Shown piece after piece: positions 23,629 through 35,007 of a DNA stretch of 64,000 bases. Every line of letters starts with the position of its first letter. Within the stretch, counting starts at the first letter, position 1. The position numbers and the translations under genes are program-made. This stretch comes from Rhinopithecus roxellana (taxonomy: Eukaryota; Chordata; Mammalia; Primates; Cercopithecidae), in the NCBI RefSeq assembly GCF_007565055.1, contig NC_044549.1, positions 69,530,882 through 69,594,881 of the forward strand. The letters are read 5' to 3'. The notes under the pieces were generated by a model. The model was not told the DNA's origin, did no database searches, and saw only the letters and a list, made by a program, of their open reading frames with translations.

Positions 23629-24255
23629 TAAATTTCACTAATTAACAAAACGGAAAAAAAAATGTATAAGCATCTCAATAAATGCAGTAAAAGCATTTCA
23701 TAAAATGTAATATCTATTTAAGAAGAATCTCATATGCTAAGAACAAAAGGGAACATTCTTAATCTGACAAATCTTATCTACAAAAATAGAAGGGACTATA
23801 ATAAACATTATGCTCATGAAATATTAAAAGCTTTTTCTCTAAAATCAGCAATGAGATAAAGACCTCTACTATTACCCTTTCTACCACCATTAAACTGCAC
23901 ATGTTAGCCAGTGCACTAAGACAGGGAAAAGAAGGTATAGTCATTAAAAAGGAAGAAATAAAACTTTTACATGCAGATGACATGATCATGTATGTAGGAA
24001 GTCCAAATACATCTGTAAATTTTTAATACTAATATGTGAATTCAGAAAGTTACTGGAAACCAGATTAGTATTAAAAATATATTGCACTTTCATATATGAG
24101 AAAAAATATTATTAGAGAAAGAATTGTTTTAAAAAGACCACTTACATAGTGGCTCAAAAAATGAAGTATTTAGAAAGACATCTATTAAAAGATAAGCAAA
24201 AAATGCCAAACCCAAAACTACAAAACATTTGTACGGTGAAGGGATATCCAACCCC
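23629..24255 (+). pseudogene. Old L1M copy 1, ORF2 continuation
   Basis: Sense-strand L1 ORF2 continues after the Alu: CATCTCAATAAATGCAGTAA, AAGGGAACATTCTTAATCTG, and at 23955-23990 ACTTTTACATGCAGATGACA, the remnant of the FADD reverse-transcriptase active-site codons (the plus strand still reads GCAGATGAC). Non-functional; stops throughout. Confidence 0.75.
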
Positions 24256-24259
24256 AACT

Positions 24260-26543
24260 CCCTCTAGGCATCCTATCTACCCTACCTAAGGGGAGGAAAA
24301 GGGACTGAGTAGCACTTGTGAAGATTACAGTGCAAGGGAACAGGCTCACTAAATGTTTGCAACTTAATCATAGAACTACAGAATAATACTTCCTCTATGC
24401 CTACACCTTACTACCATATCACTAAAGGCCTATTCACCAGACTTTCTTTTCTCCAGTGCACCAGCTCCAATTTTCAACAAAACCATTACAAGATATGTTA
24501 AAAAGTAAAGTCTGAAGAGACAGAGGAAACATCAGATCCAAACTCAGATATGGCAGATACATTGAATTAAAAATTTAAAAGAATTGTGATTAATATGCTA
24601 AGAGCTCTAGTGGAAAAAATAGACGACATGCAAGGATAGATGATTAATGTACACAGAGATGGAATTCTAAGGAAAAAAATAAAAATAAAATGCTAGATAT
24701 CAAAAACATTGTAACAGAAACAAAGAATGCCTTTCATGAGCTCATTAGGAAACTGGACATGGCTAAGGAAAGATTCTCTGAGCTTGAGGATATATCAATG
24801 GAAATTCCAAAACTGAAAAACAAAGGGAAAAAGACTGGAAAATAGAAAATAGAATATCCAAGAACAGCGAAACAAGCACAAAAGGTAGTTGAGTAATAGG
24901 AATACCAGAAGGATACAAAAGAAAGAAACAGAAGAAATATTTTAAGCAATAATGACTGAGAATTTTTTCAAATTAATATCAGACATGAAAACACAGATCC
25001 AGGAAGCTCAGAGAACACCAAGCAGGATAAATTCATTAAAAATATACACTCAGGCATATGATATTCAAACTGCAGAAAACAAAAACAAAAACAAAAACAA
25101 AAAAAAACAAAACAAAACAAAAAAAAACACCTTGAAAGAAGCCAGAGGTAAAAATACCTTACCTATAGAGGAGCAAAGATAAGAATCACAAACAACTTAT
25201 CCTCAGAAACCATGTAAGCAAGAAGAGACTGGAGTGAAATATTTTAAGTGATGAGAGAAAATAAAAATCACCAATCTAGAGTTACATATGCTGTAAAATT
25301 ATCCTTCAACAACAAAAGAGAACTAAAGACTTTCTCAGACAAAAATTAAGGGAACTTATTACCAGTAGACCTGCCCGGCAAAAAATATTAAAACTAATTC
25401 TTCAGGAAGAAGAAAAATCGTATAGTTCGGAAACTTGAATTTACATTAAAAAAGGAAAAATGCCAGAGAAAGAATAAGTGAAGGTAAAATAAAAACTTTT
25501 ATTTTTCATATTTTCCAATGAGCTAACAGGTAACAGTTTGCTCAAAATAATAATAGTAAAAATATATTCAATGATTATAGCTTATGAATAAGTGAAATGA
25601 ATTACATCAATGATACAAGAGATGGGAGAGAAGAATTGGGAATATTTTGATATTTTAAGGTACTTGTCCTACCCATGAAGTGATATACTGTTATATGAAA
25701 ATAGACATGGAATCATTGTAAATGTGTATCACTAATTCTAGGGCAACCACTAAAAAAGTTTCAAAAAGAAGTATAATTGATATGCTAAGAAAGGAGAGAA
25801 AATGAAATCATAGAAAATGCTCAACTAAGACCACGAAAGATAGGAAAATAATGAGATACAAAATAGGAAGAAGGGCAATAAATAAAAATCATTAACAAAT
25901 TTGGTACACATTAACCCACCTAAATCAATAATCACTTTAAATGACAATGGGCTAAATTTACTAATTGAAAGACAGAGATAGTAGATTTAAAAAAAAAAAG
26001 ACCCAACTACATGTCGCCTACAAGAAACCCACTTTAAATATGAAAGTAAAAGGATACAGAAAGAAATACTTTGCTAATACTAATCAAATGAAAGCTGGGG
26101 TAGCTATATTAATTTTGATACTAGAAAAAATAAAAGATCTAAAATCAATTCTCTAAGTGTTTACCTTAGAAAACTAGAAAAAAGAAGAGTAAATTCAATC
26201 CAAAGTGAGCAGATGTAAACAAATAATAAAAATTAGAGCAGAAATCCATGAAACTGAAAACAGGAAACTAATACAGAAAATGTATTAAACCAAATGCTGG
26301 CTCTTTGAAAAGATCAATACAATTGATAAGACTCTAGCCAGGATAAGAAAGAGAGAGAGAAGATATAAATTACTAATATTAGAAATCAAAAAGGGGATAT
26401 TGCTACAGATCCCATGGGCATTCAAAGGATAATAATGGAATAGCATGAACTCTATGCCCACAAATTTGATAACATAGATAAAATGGACCAATTATTGGAA
26501 GGCACAATCTGCCAAAACTCACACAATAAATAGATAATATGAA

Positions 26544-26545
<2 letters not shown>
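24260..26545 (+). pseudogene. Old L1ME-type copy 2: ORF1, spacer and ORF2 start
   Basis: A second L1M in the same orientation but representing the 5' half. It shows the ORF1 coiled-coil region (KKLDMAKERFSEL-like translation near 24745), the ORF1 C-terminal block (plus frame 24952-25182 reads IQEAQRTPSRIN), an ORF1-ORF2 spacer (GGGCAACCACTAAAAAAG near 25741), and the ORF2 endonuclease start (TCACTTTAAATGACAATGGG near 25931). It runs to about ORF2 residue 430 (CTGCCAAAACTCACACAATA near 26510). It is disabled everywhere. Because copy 1 ends in mid-ORF2 and this copy begins at ORF1, they are two insertions or a tandem rearrangement. It is cut at 26545 by the minus-strand L1PA insertion. Confidence 0.75.
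25075..25130. repeat. (AAAAC)n-type A-rich simple repeat
   Basis: A stretch of AAAAAC/AAAAC units with a nine-A run, inside the old L1 ORF1. It replaced coding sequence and is a later slippage expansion. Confidence 0.9.
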
Positions 26546-26588
<43 letters not shown>

Positions 26589-26616
26589 TAGCCATATATA
26601 ATTATATATAATTAAT
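26545..26616. repeat. (AT)n microsatellite at the L1 3' junction
   Basis: About 18 AT units (26545-26580) then irregular AT-rich sequence up to the L1 3' end. The minus-strand L1 should show a poly-T tract here on the plus strand; instead the junction is AT-repeat, so the tail or target site has been remodelled. Confidence 0.85.
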
Positions 26617-26827
26617 ATATATTAATTATACTTTAAGTTCTAGGGTACATGTGCACAATGTGCAGATTTGATACATAGCTATACATGTGCCATGTTGGTT
26701 GCTGCACCCATCAACTCATCATTTACATTAGGTATTTATCCTAATGCTATCCCTCCTGCAGCCCCCCACCCCACAACAGACCACAGTGCGTGATGTTCCC
26801 CGCGCTGTGTCCAAGTGGTCTCATTGT

Positions 26828-29800
26828 TCAATTCCTACCTAAGAGTGAGAACAAGCGGTGTTTGGTTTTCTGTCCTTGTGATAGGTTGCTGAGAATGATG
26901 GTTTCCAGCCTCATCCATGTCCCTGCAAATGACATGAACTCATCCTTCTTATGGCTGCATAGTATTCCATGGTGTATATGTGCCACATTTTCTTAATGCA
27001 GTCTATCACTGATGGACATTTGGGTTGGTTCCAAGTCTTTGCTATTGTGAATAGTGCCATAATAAACATATGTGTGCATGTGTCTTTATAGCAGAATGAT
27101 TTATAATCCTTTGGGTATATACCTAGTAATGGGATTGCTGGGTCAAATGGTAATTCTAGTTCTAGATCCTTGAGGAATCACTACACTGTCTTCCACAATG
27201 GTTGAACTAATTTACACTCCCACCAACAGTGTAAAAGCATTCCTATTTCTCCACGTCCTCTCCAGCATCTGTTGTTTCCTGACTTTTTAATGACTGCCAT
27301 TCTAAATGGCGTGAGATGGTATCTCATTGTAGTTTTGATTTGCATTTCTCTGATGACCAGTGTTGATGAGCATTTTTTCATGTGTCTGTTGGCTGCATAA
27401 ATGTCCTCTCTTGAGAAGTGTCTGTTCATATCCTTTGTCCACTTTTTGATGAGGTTTTTTTTTCTTGTAAATTTGTTTGAGGTCTTTGTAGATTCTGGAT
27501 ATTACCCCTTTATCAGATGGGTAGATTGCAAAAATTTTCTCCCATTCTGTATGTTGCCTGTTCACTCTGATGTTAATTTCTTTTGCCATGCAGAAGATCT
27601 TTAGTTTAATTAGATCCTATTTGTCAATTTTGCCTTTTGTTGCCATTGCTTTTAGTGTTTTAGTCATGAAGTGTTTGCCCATGCCTATGTCCTGAATGGA
27701 ATTGCCTAGGTTTTCTTCTAGGGTTTTTATGGTTTTAGGTCTAACATATAAGTCTTTAATCCATCTTGAATTAATTTTTTTATAAGATGTAAGGATAGGA
27801 TCCAGTTTCAGCTTTCTACATATGGCTACCCAGTTTTCCCTGCACCATTTATTAATAAGGAATCCTTTCCCCATTTCTTGTTTTTGTCAGGTTTGTCAAA
27901 GATCAGATAGTTGTAGATGTGTGGTGTTATTTCTAAGGACTCTGTTTTGTCCCATTGGTCTATGTCTCTGTTTTGGTACCAGTACCATAGTGTATTGATT
28001 ACTGTAGCTTTGTAGTATAGTTTGAAGTCAGGTAGTGTGATGCCTCCAGCTTTGTTCTTTTTGCTTAGGATTGTCTTGGCAATGCAGGCTCTTTTTTGGT
28101 TCCATATGAACTTTAAAGTAGTTTTTTTTCCCAATTCTTTGAAGAAAGTCATTGATAGCTTGATGGGGATGGTATTGAATCTATAAATTACCTTGGGCAG
28201 CGTGGCCATTTTCACGATACTGGTTCTTCCTATCCATGAGCATTGAATATTCTCCCATTTTTTTCTGTCCTCTTTTATTTCCTTGAGCAGTGGTTTGTAG
28301 CTCTTCTTGAAGAGGTCCTTCATATCCCTTGTAAGTGGATTCCTAGGTATTTTATTCCTTTGTAGCAATTTTGAATGAGAGTTCACTCATCATTTAGCTC
28401 TCTGTTTGTCTGTTAATGATGTACAGTAATGCTTGTGATTTTTGCACATTGACTTTGTATCTTGAGACTTTGCTGAAGTTGCTTATCAGCTTAAGGAGAT
28501 TTGGGGCTGAGACAATGGGGTTTTCTAAATATATAATCATGTCATCTGCAAACAGGGACAATTTGACTTCCTCTTTTCCTATTTGAATACCCTTTATTTC
28601 TTTCTCCTGCCTGATTGCCCCGGCCAGAACTTCCAACACTACGTTGAATAGGAGTGGTGAGAGAGGACATCCCTGTCTTGTGCCAGTTTTCAAAGGGAAT
28701 GCTTCCAGTTTTTGCCCATTCAGTATGATACTGGCTGTGGGTTTGTCCTAAACAGCTCTTATTATTTTGAAATACGTTCCATCAATACCTAGTTTATTGA
28801 GATTTTCTAGCATGAAGGGCTGTTGAATTTTGTCAAAGGCCTTTTCTGCATCTATTGAGATAATCGTGTGGTTTTTGTCATTGGTTCTGTTTATGTCAAG
28901 AATTACGTTTATTGATTTCTGTATGTTGAATCAGCCTTGCATCCCAGAGATGAAGCCAACTTGATCGCGGTAGATAAGCTTTTTGATGTGCTACTGGATT
29001 TGGTTTGCCAGTATTTTATTGAGGATTTTTGCATCGATGTTCATCAGGGTTATTGTTCTAAAATTCTCTTTTTTTGGTTGTGTCTCTGCCAAGCTTTGAT
29101 ATCAGGATGATATTGGCCTCATAAAATGGGTTAGGGAGGAGTCCCTCTTTTTCTATTGATTGGAATAGATTCAGAAGGAATGGTACTAGCTCCTCTTTGT
29201 ACCTCTGGTAGAATTCGGCTGTGAATCTGCCTGGTCCTGGACTTTTTTAGGTTGGTAGGCTATTAATTATTGCCTCAATTTCAGAGCCTGTTAATTGGTC
29301 TATTCAGAGATTCAACTTTTTCCTGGTTTAGTCTTGAGAGGGTGGATGTGTGCAGGAATTTATCATTTCTTCTAGATTTTCTAGTTTATTTTGTAGAGGT
29401 GTTTATACTATTCTCTGATGGTAGTTTGTATTCCTGTGGGATCAGAGGTGATATCCTCTGATCCCACAGGAATTTTTTATTGTGTCTATTTGATTCTTCT
29501 CTCTTGTCTTCTTCATTAGTCTTGCTAGCGGTCTATCAATTTTGTTGATCTTTCAAAAAACCAGCTCCTGGATTCACTGATTTTTTGAAGGGGTTTTTGT
29601 GTCTTTATCTCTCTCAGTTCTGTTCTGATCTTAGTTATTTATTGCCTTCTCCTAGCTTTTGAATTTGTTTGCTCTTGCTTTTCTAGTTCTTTCAATTGTG
29701 ATGTGATAGTGTCTATTTTAGATCTTTCCTGCTTTCTCTTGTGGGCACTTAGTGCTATAAATTTTCCTCTACACACTGCTTTAAACATGTCCCAGAGATT

Positions 29801-30656
29801 CTGGTATATTGTGTTTTTGTTCTCATTGGTTTCAAAAAACATCTTTATTTCTGCCTTCATTTCACTATTTACCTAGCAGTCATTCAGGAGCAAGTTGTTC
29901 AGTTCCCATGTAGTTGTATGGTTTTGAGTGAGTTTCTAAATCCTGAGTTCTAGTTTGATTGCACTGTGGTCTGAGAGACAGTTTATTGTGATTTCTGTTC
30001 TTTTACATTTGCTGAGGAGTGCTTTAATTCCAATTATGTGGTCAGTTTTAGAATAAGTGCAATGCTTTGCTGAGAAGAATGTATATTCTGTTGATTTGGG
30101 GTGGAGAGTTCTGTAGATATCTATTAGGTTTGCCTGTTGCAGAGCTGAGTTCAAGTCCTGGATACCCTTGTTAACCTTCTGTCTCATTGATCTGTCTAAT
30201 ATTGACAGTGGGGCGTTAAATTCTCCCATTATTATTGTGTGGGAGTCTAAGTCTCTTTGTAGGTCTCTAAAACTTGCTTTATGAATCTGGGTGTTCCTGT
30301 ATTCAGTGCATACATATTTAGGATAATTAGCCCTTCTTGTTGAATTGATCCCTTTACCATTATGTAATGGCCTTCTTTCTCTCTTTTGATCTTTGTTGGT
30401 TTAAAGTCTGTTTCATCAGAGACTAGGACTGCAACCCCTGCTTTTTCTGTTTGCATTCCATTTGGTTGGTAATCTTCCTCCATCCCTTTATTTTGAGCCT
30501 ATGTGTGTCTTTGCACATGAGATAGGTCTCCTGAGTACAGCACACTGACGGGTCTTGACTCTTTATCCAATTTGCCAGTCTGTGTATTTTAGTTGGGGCA
30601 ATTAGCCCATTTACATTTAAGGTTAATATTGTTATGTGTGAATTTGATCCTGTCAT
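26828..30656 (-). pseudogene. L1 ORF2p pseudogene (older L1PA)
   Basis: L1 ORF2p is the endonuclease plus reverse transcriptase that performs target-primed reverse transcription. The minus-strand frame begins at 30656 (MTGSNSHITILTLNVNGL) and ends at about 26828. It retains EN blocks in fragments: 30423-30656 with the QET glutamate and 29936-30229 with GEFNAPLS, where the catalytic DFN aspartate-containing motif reads EFN. The RT palm block is at 28394-28693, with FADDMIIYLEN and TRQGCPLSPLLFN intact. The thumb and Cys-rich regions are split at 27826-28386, 27617-27874, 27302-27589 and 27181-27429; the Cys-rich motif has lost a cysteine (CWRGRGEIG). Total length stays close to the canonical 3828 nt, so most damage is substitution and small compensating indels. 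One indel is a templated hairpin at 29430-29473. Confidence 0.92.
29430..29473. repeat. Perfect 19-bp hairpin with 6-nt loop inside L1 ORF2
   Basis: Left arm ATTCCTGTGGGATCAGAGG (29430-29448), loop TGATAT, right arm CCTCTGATCCCACAGGAAT (29455-29473). The sister L1 at 50521-50575 has the ancestral arrangement: its inverse keeps the left-arm region and loop but has CCCTTTATC where this copy has the right arm. The right arm is thus a derived replacement by the exact reverse complement of the left arm. Confidence 0.95.
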
Positions 30657-30709
30657 TATGATGTTTACTGCTTATTTTGCCTGTTAATTGATGCAGTTTC
30701 TTCCTAGCA

Positions 30710-31741
30710 TCAATGGTCTTTACAATTTGGCATGTTTTTGCAGTGGCTGGTACTGGTTATTTCTATGTTCAGTGCTTCCTTCAGGAGTGCTTGTAAGGCA
30801 GGCCTAGTGGTGACAAAATCTCCTGTCATTTGCTTATCTGTAAAGGATTTTATTTCTCCTTCACTTATGAAGCTTAGTTTGCTAGGATATGAAATTCTGG
30901 GTTGAAAATTCTTTTCTTTAAGAATGTTGAATATTGGCCTGCACTCTCTTCTGGCTTGCAGTGTTTCTGCCAAGACATCTGCTGTTAGTCTGGTGGACTT
31001 CCCGTTGTGGGTAACTTGACCTTTCTCTCTGGCTGCCCTTAACACGTTTTCCTTCATTTCAACCTTGTTGAATCTGACAGTTATGTGTATTGGGGTTGCT
31101 CTTCTTGAGGAGCATCTTTGTGGTGTTCTCTGTATTTCCTGAATTTGAATGTTGGCCCACCTTGCCAGGTTGGGGAAGTTCTCGTGGATAATATCCTGAA
31201 GAGTGTTTTCCAACTTGGTTCCATTCTCCCCATCACTTTCAGGTACACCAATCAAATGTAGATTTGTTCTTTTCACACATTCCCTGTTTCTTAGAGGCTT
31301 TGTTTGTTTCTTTTTACTGTTTTTTTCTCTAACCTTTTCTTCTTGCTTTATTTCATTAATTTGATCTTCAATCACTGATACCCTTTCTTCCATTTGATTG
31401 AATCAGCTATTGAAGCTTGTGCATGCGTCACGAGGTTCTCGTGCCACGGTTTTCAGCTCTATCAGGTCATTTAAGGTCGTATCTACACTGTTTGTTCTAG
31501 TTAGCCATTCGTCTAATCTTTTCTCAAGGTTTTTAGCTTCCTTGCGATGGTTTCAAACTTCCTCCTTTAGCTCGGAGAAGTTTGTTACTACTGACCTTCT
31601 GAAGCCTACTTCTGTCAACTCATCAAAGTCATTCTCCATCCAGCTTTGTTCCATTGCCAGCAAGGAGCTGTGATCCTTTGGAGGAGAAGAGGTGCTCTGA
31701 TTTTTAGAATTTTCAGCTTTTCTGCTTTGGTTTCTCCCCAT
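30710..31741 (-). pseudogene. L1 ORF1p pseudogene with only two nonsense codons
   Basis: L1 ORF1p is the trimeric RNA-binding chaperone (coiled coil, RRM, C-terminal domain). The ATG at 31741 gives MGRNQSRKAENSKNQ, the normal N-terminus. The single minus-strand frame from 31741 to the stop at 30710 is 344 codons, close to the usual 338. It is interrupted only by in-frame TGA codons at 31553-31555 and 31403-31405; I translated the interval between them and found no frameshift. The coiled coil spans roughly 31560-31330. The RRM and CTD follow in an open 227-codon stretch (30710-31393) with HLIGVPESDGENGTKLENTL and SYPSKLSFISEGEIKSFTDK. The stop is slightly downstream of usual (ending NMPNCKDH). 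The two TGA codons may be CpG decay of CGA arginine codons. Confidence 0.92.
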
Positions 31742-31950
31742 CTTTGTGGTTTTATTTACCTTTGGTCTTTGATGTTGGTGACCTACAGATGGGGTTTTGG
31801 TGTAGATCACCATTTTATTGATGTTGATGCTATTCCTTTCTGTTTGTTAGTTTTCCTTCTAACAGTCAGGTCCCTCAGCTACAGGTCTGTTGGAATTTGC
31901 TGGAGGTCCACTCCTGACCCTGTTTGCTTGTGTATCACCAGCAGAAGCTG

Positions 31951-31984
31951 CAGAACAGCAAATATTGCAGAACAGCAAATATTG
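31951..31984. repeat. 17-bp perfect tandem duplication in L1 5' UTR
   Basis: CAGAACAGCAAATATTG occurs twice head to tail (31951-31967, 31968-31984) within the older L1's 5' UTR. The corresponding region of the younger L1 (around 48055-48075) has the segment once. Confidence 0.9.
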
Positions 31985-32269
31985 CTGCCTGATTCTTCCT
32001 CTGGAAGCTTCGTCCCAGAGGGGTGCCTGCCTATATGAGGTGTCTGTTGGCCCCTACTGGGAGATGTCTCCCGTTAGGCTACACGGGGGTCAGGGACCCA
32101 CTTGTGGAAGCAGTATGTCCATTCTCAGAGCTCAAATGCCATGCTAGGAGAACCACTGCTCTCTTCAGAGCTGTCAGACAGGGACGTTTAAGTCTGCAGA
32201 AGTTGTCTGCTGCCCTTTTTTCAGCTATGCCCTGCCCACAGATGTGGAGTCTAGAGGCAGTAGGCCTTC

Positions 32270-32530
32270 TTGAGTTGTGGTGGGCTCCACCCAGTTCAAG
32301 CTTCCTGGCTGCTTTTTTTAAGCTACTCAAGCCTCAGCAATGGGTACGCCCCTCTCCCAGCCAGGTTGCTTTGTAGTTCAATCTCAGACTGCTACGCTAG
32401 CAGTGACCAAGGCTCTGTGGGCATGGGACCCACCGAGCCAGGCACAGGAGAGAATCTCCTTGTCTGCTGGTTGCTAAGACCTTGGGAAAAGCACTGTATT
32501 TGGGCAGGAGTGTCCCATTTTTCCAGGTAG
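32270..32530 (+). pseudogene. Antisense ORF0-like frame in the older L1 5' UTR
   Basis: ORF0 is the primate-specific ~70-codon frame on the antisense strand of the L1 5' UTR, driven by the antisense promoter. Here, antisense to the older L1, an 86-codon frame stays open from an ATG at 32270 to a TAG at 32528-32530. From about 32336 it follows the ORF0 pattern: APLPARLLCSSISDCYASSD, GSVGMGPTEPGTGE, then AGVSHFSR just before the stop. The normal ORF0 start region is present as AATGGGTACGCC, but the ATG is shifted out of this frame, so translation would begin upstream and give about 23 extra residues. The recognition of ORF0 is from known family sequence; expression is not shown. Confidence 0.65.
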
Positions 32531-32780
32531 TCAGTCACGACTTCCCTTGGTTAGGAAAAAGAAATCCCCTGACCGCTTGCACTTCCCAGGTGAGATGACA
32601 CCCCGCCCTGCTTCGGCTCACCCTCTGTGGGCTGCACCCACTGTCCAACCAGTCCCAGTGAGATGAACCAGGTACCTCAGTTGGAAATGCAGAAATCACC
32701 TGTCTTCTGCATCGATCATGCTGGGAGCTGCAGACCAGAGCTGTTTCTATTCAGCTATCTTCTTCCTTCCACCCCTGCCT

Positions 32781-32884
32781 CAAACAGATCTATATATTTT
32801 TAAAAAATTGTGATGACTAACCTAAAAGCCTTGACTACACCATTATGCAATCTATGCACGAAACAAAATTACCCTTGTGCACCA
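32781..32884. other. Junction segment between two L1 elements
   Basis: GATCTATATATTTTTAAAAA after the L1PA 5' end matches where L1ME copy 2 should continue (the CCTATATCTATTAAAG region), so about 45 bp of the host L1M survive. The following bases to 32884 (TATGCAATCTATGCACGAAA) look like an L1 3'-end scrap, not firmly assigned. Confidence 0.4.
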
Positions 32885-35007
32885 CAGTTTATACCAATAT
32901 TTTTTGAATTTTTAATTTTTGTGGATGCATAGTAGTTATATATATTTATGGGGTACGTGATATGTTTGGATACAGGCACGCAATATGAAATCAGCACATC
33001 ATGAATAGTGTATCCATCCTCTCAAGCATTTATTCATTGAGTTGCAAACAATCCAATTACGTACTTTTAAGTTATTATGAAATATAGTTATAATTGACTA
33101 TAGTCATCCTGTTATGTTATCAAATAGTAAATATTATTCATTATTTCTAGCTTTTTTTTTGTATCCATTAATCATCCCAACCTTCTCTCCCATGAGCCCC
33201 TGACTATCCTTCCTGACTCTGGTCTACCAGATGGTCTACCCTTCCTGACCATCCTTCTACTTTCTATATCCATGAGCTAACTTGTTTTGACTTTTAGATG
33301 CTACAAGTAAGTGAGAACATCTGATGTTTGTCATTCCGTGTCTGGCTTATTTCACTTAACAAAATGATCTCCAGTTCCATCCATGTTGTTACAAATCATG
33401 AATCTCATTCTTTTTATGGCTGAAAGGTACTCCATTGTATATATGTACCACATTTATTTTATTCATTCATCTGTTGATGGAAACTACGTTTCTTCCAAAT
33501 CTTATTGTAGACAGTGTTGTAACAAACATAGGAGTGTAGACATCTCTTCCATACACTGATTTTCTTTCCTTTGGGTATATATACAACAGTTAGATTGCTG
33601 GATAATATGGGAGCTCAATTTTTGTTTCTCGAGGAACCTCCAAACTGTTCTCCATAGTGGTTATACTAATTTACATTCCCACCAACAGTATACAAGTATT
33701 CCTTTTTCTCCACATCCTCACCAGCATTTGTTATTGCCTGTCTTTCGGATATAAGTCATTTTAACTGGAGTGAGGTGATATCTCATTGTAGTTTTGATTT
33801 GCATTTCTGTGATGATTAGTGATGCTGTGCACCTTTTCATGTGTGTTTTTGCCATTTGTATGTCTTGAGAAATATCTATTCAAATCTTTCACTCACCTTT
33901 TGATTAAATTATTATGTTTTTTCCTATAGAGTTGTTTGAGCTCCTTAAATACTCCGATTACTAACCCCTTGTCAAATGAGTATTTTGCAAATTTTTTTCT
34001 CCCATTCTATAGGTTGTCTCTTCATTTTGTTGATTGTATCATTTGTTGTGTAGAAGCTTTTTAACTTGATGTGATCACATTTGTCCATTTTTGCTTTGGT
34101 TGCCTGGGCTTGTAGGGTATTGCTCAAGAAATTTTTGCCCAGACCAATGTCCTAGAGATTTCTTCCAATGTTTTCTTGTAGTAATTTCATGGTTTGAGGT
34201 CTTGGATTTAAATCTTTAATTCATTTTGAATTTTTAAAATACAGTAACAGGAGTCTAGTTTCATTCTTCTGCTTATGGATATCCAGTTTCCCAGCACCAT
34301 TTATTGAAGAGACTGTCTTTTCCCCAGTGTATGTTCTTGGCACGTTCATTGAAAATGACTTCACTGTAGGTATGTGAGTTTGTTTCTGGGTTCTCTATTC
34401 TGCTCCAATCGTCTCTGTGTCTGTTTTTATGCCAGTACCATGCTGTTTTGGTTATTGTAGCTATGTAGTATAATTTGAAGTCAGGTAATGTGATTCCTAC
34501 AGTTTTGTTCTTTTTGCTTAGAACAGCTTTGGATATTCTGGTTCCACATAAATTTTACAATTGTTTTTTCTATTTCTGTGAAGAATGTTATTGGTATTTG
34601 ATAGGGATTCCATTGAATCTATTTATTACTTTGGGTTATATAGACATTTTAACAATATTGATTCTTCCAGTCTGTGAACATGGAATATTTTTTCATTTTT
34701 TTATCTCCTCTTCAATTTCTTTCATTAGTGATTTATAGTTTTTGGTATAGAGGTCTTTCACTTTTTTGGTTAATTCCTATGTATTTAATTTTACGTATGG
34801 CTATTGTAAATGATTGCTTTTTAATTTCTTTTTCATATTGTTCACTGTTGGTATACAGAAATGCTACTGATTTTTGTATGTTGATTTTGTATCCTGCAAC
34901 TTTACTGAATTTATCAGTTCTCATTGTTTCCTTGTGGAGTCTTTAGGTTTTTCCAAATATAAGATCATATCATCTGCAAACAAGTATAATTTGAATTCTT
35001 CCTTTCC

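Larger units (their letters stand above)
26617..32780 (-). mobile_element. Full-length older L1PA LINE-1 (minus strand)
   Basis: A complete element of about 6.16 kb inserted into L1ME copy 2. The 3' end (plus-strand 26617 onward) is the inverted L1PA 3' UTR, TATACTTTAAGTTCTAGGGT. The 5' end at about 32780 is the inverted L1 start, where GAGCTGTTTCTATTCAGCTA and TCTTCTTCC correspond to a mutated YY1-type start (two substitutions relative to the intact site at 47239-47249). Order on the minus strand: 5' UTR with antisense ORF0, ORF1 (31741 to 30710), ORF2 (30656 to 26828), 3' UTR. The pre-L1PA6-like 5' UTR and high divergence suggest the L1PA7-8/PB range. After 32785 the interrupted L1M sequence appears to resume. 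Dead: ORF2 is multiply broken. Confidence 0.9.

Noticed and set aside
32806..32884. Separate plus-strand L1 3' end between the two minus-strand L1s
   Set aside because: Similarity is short and I could not place both boundaries; reported only as a junction segment.
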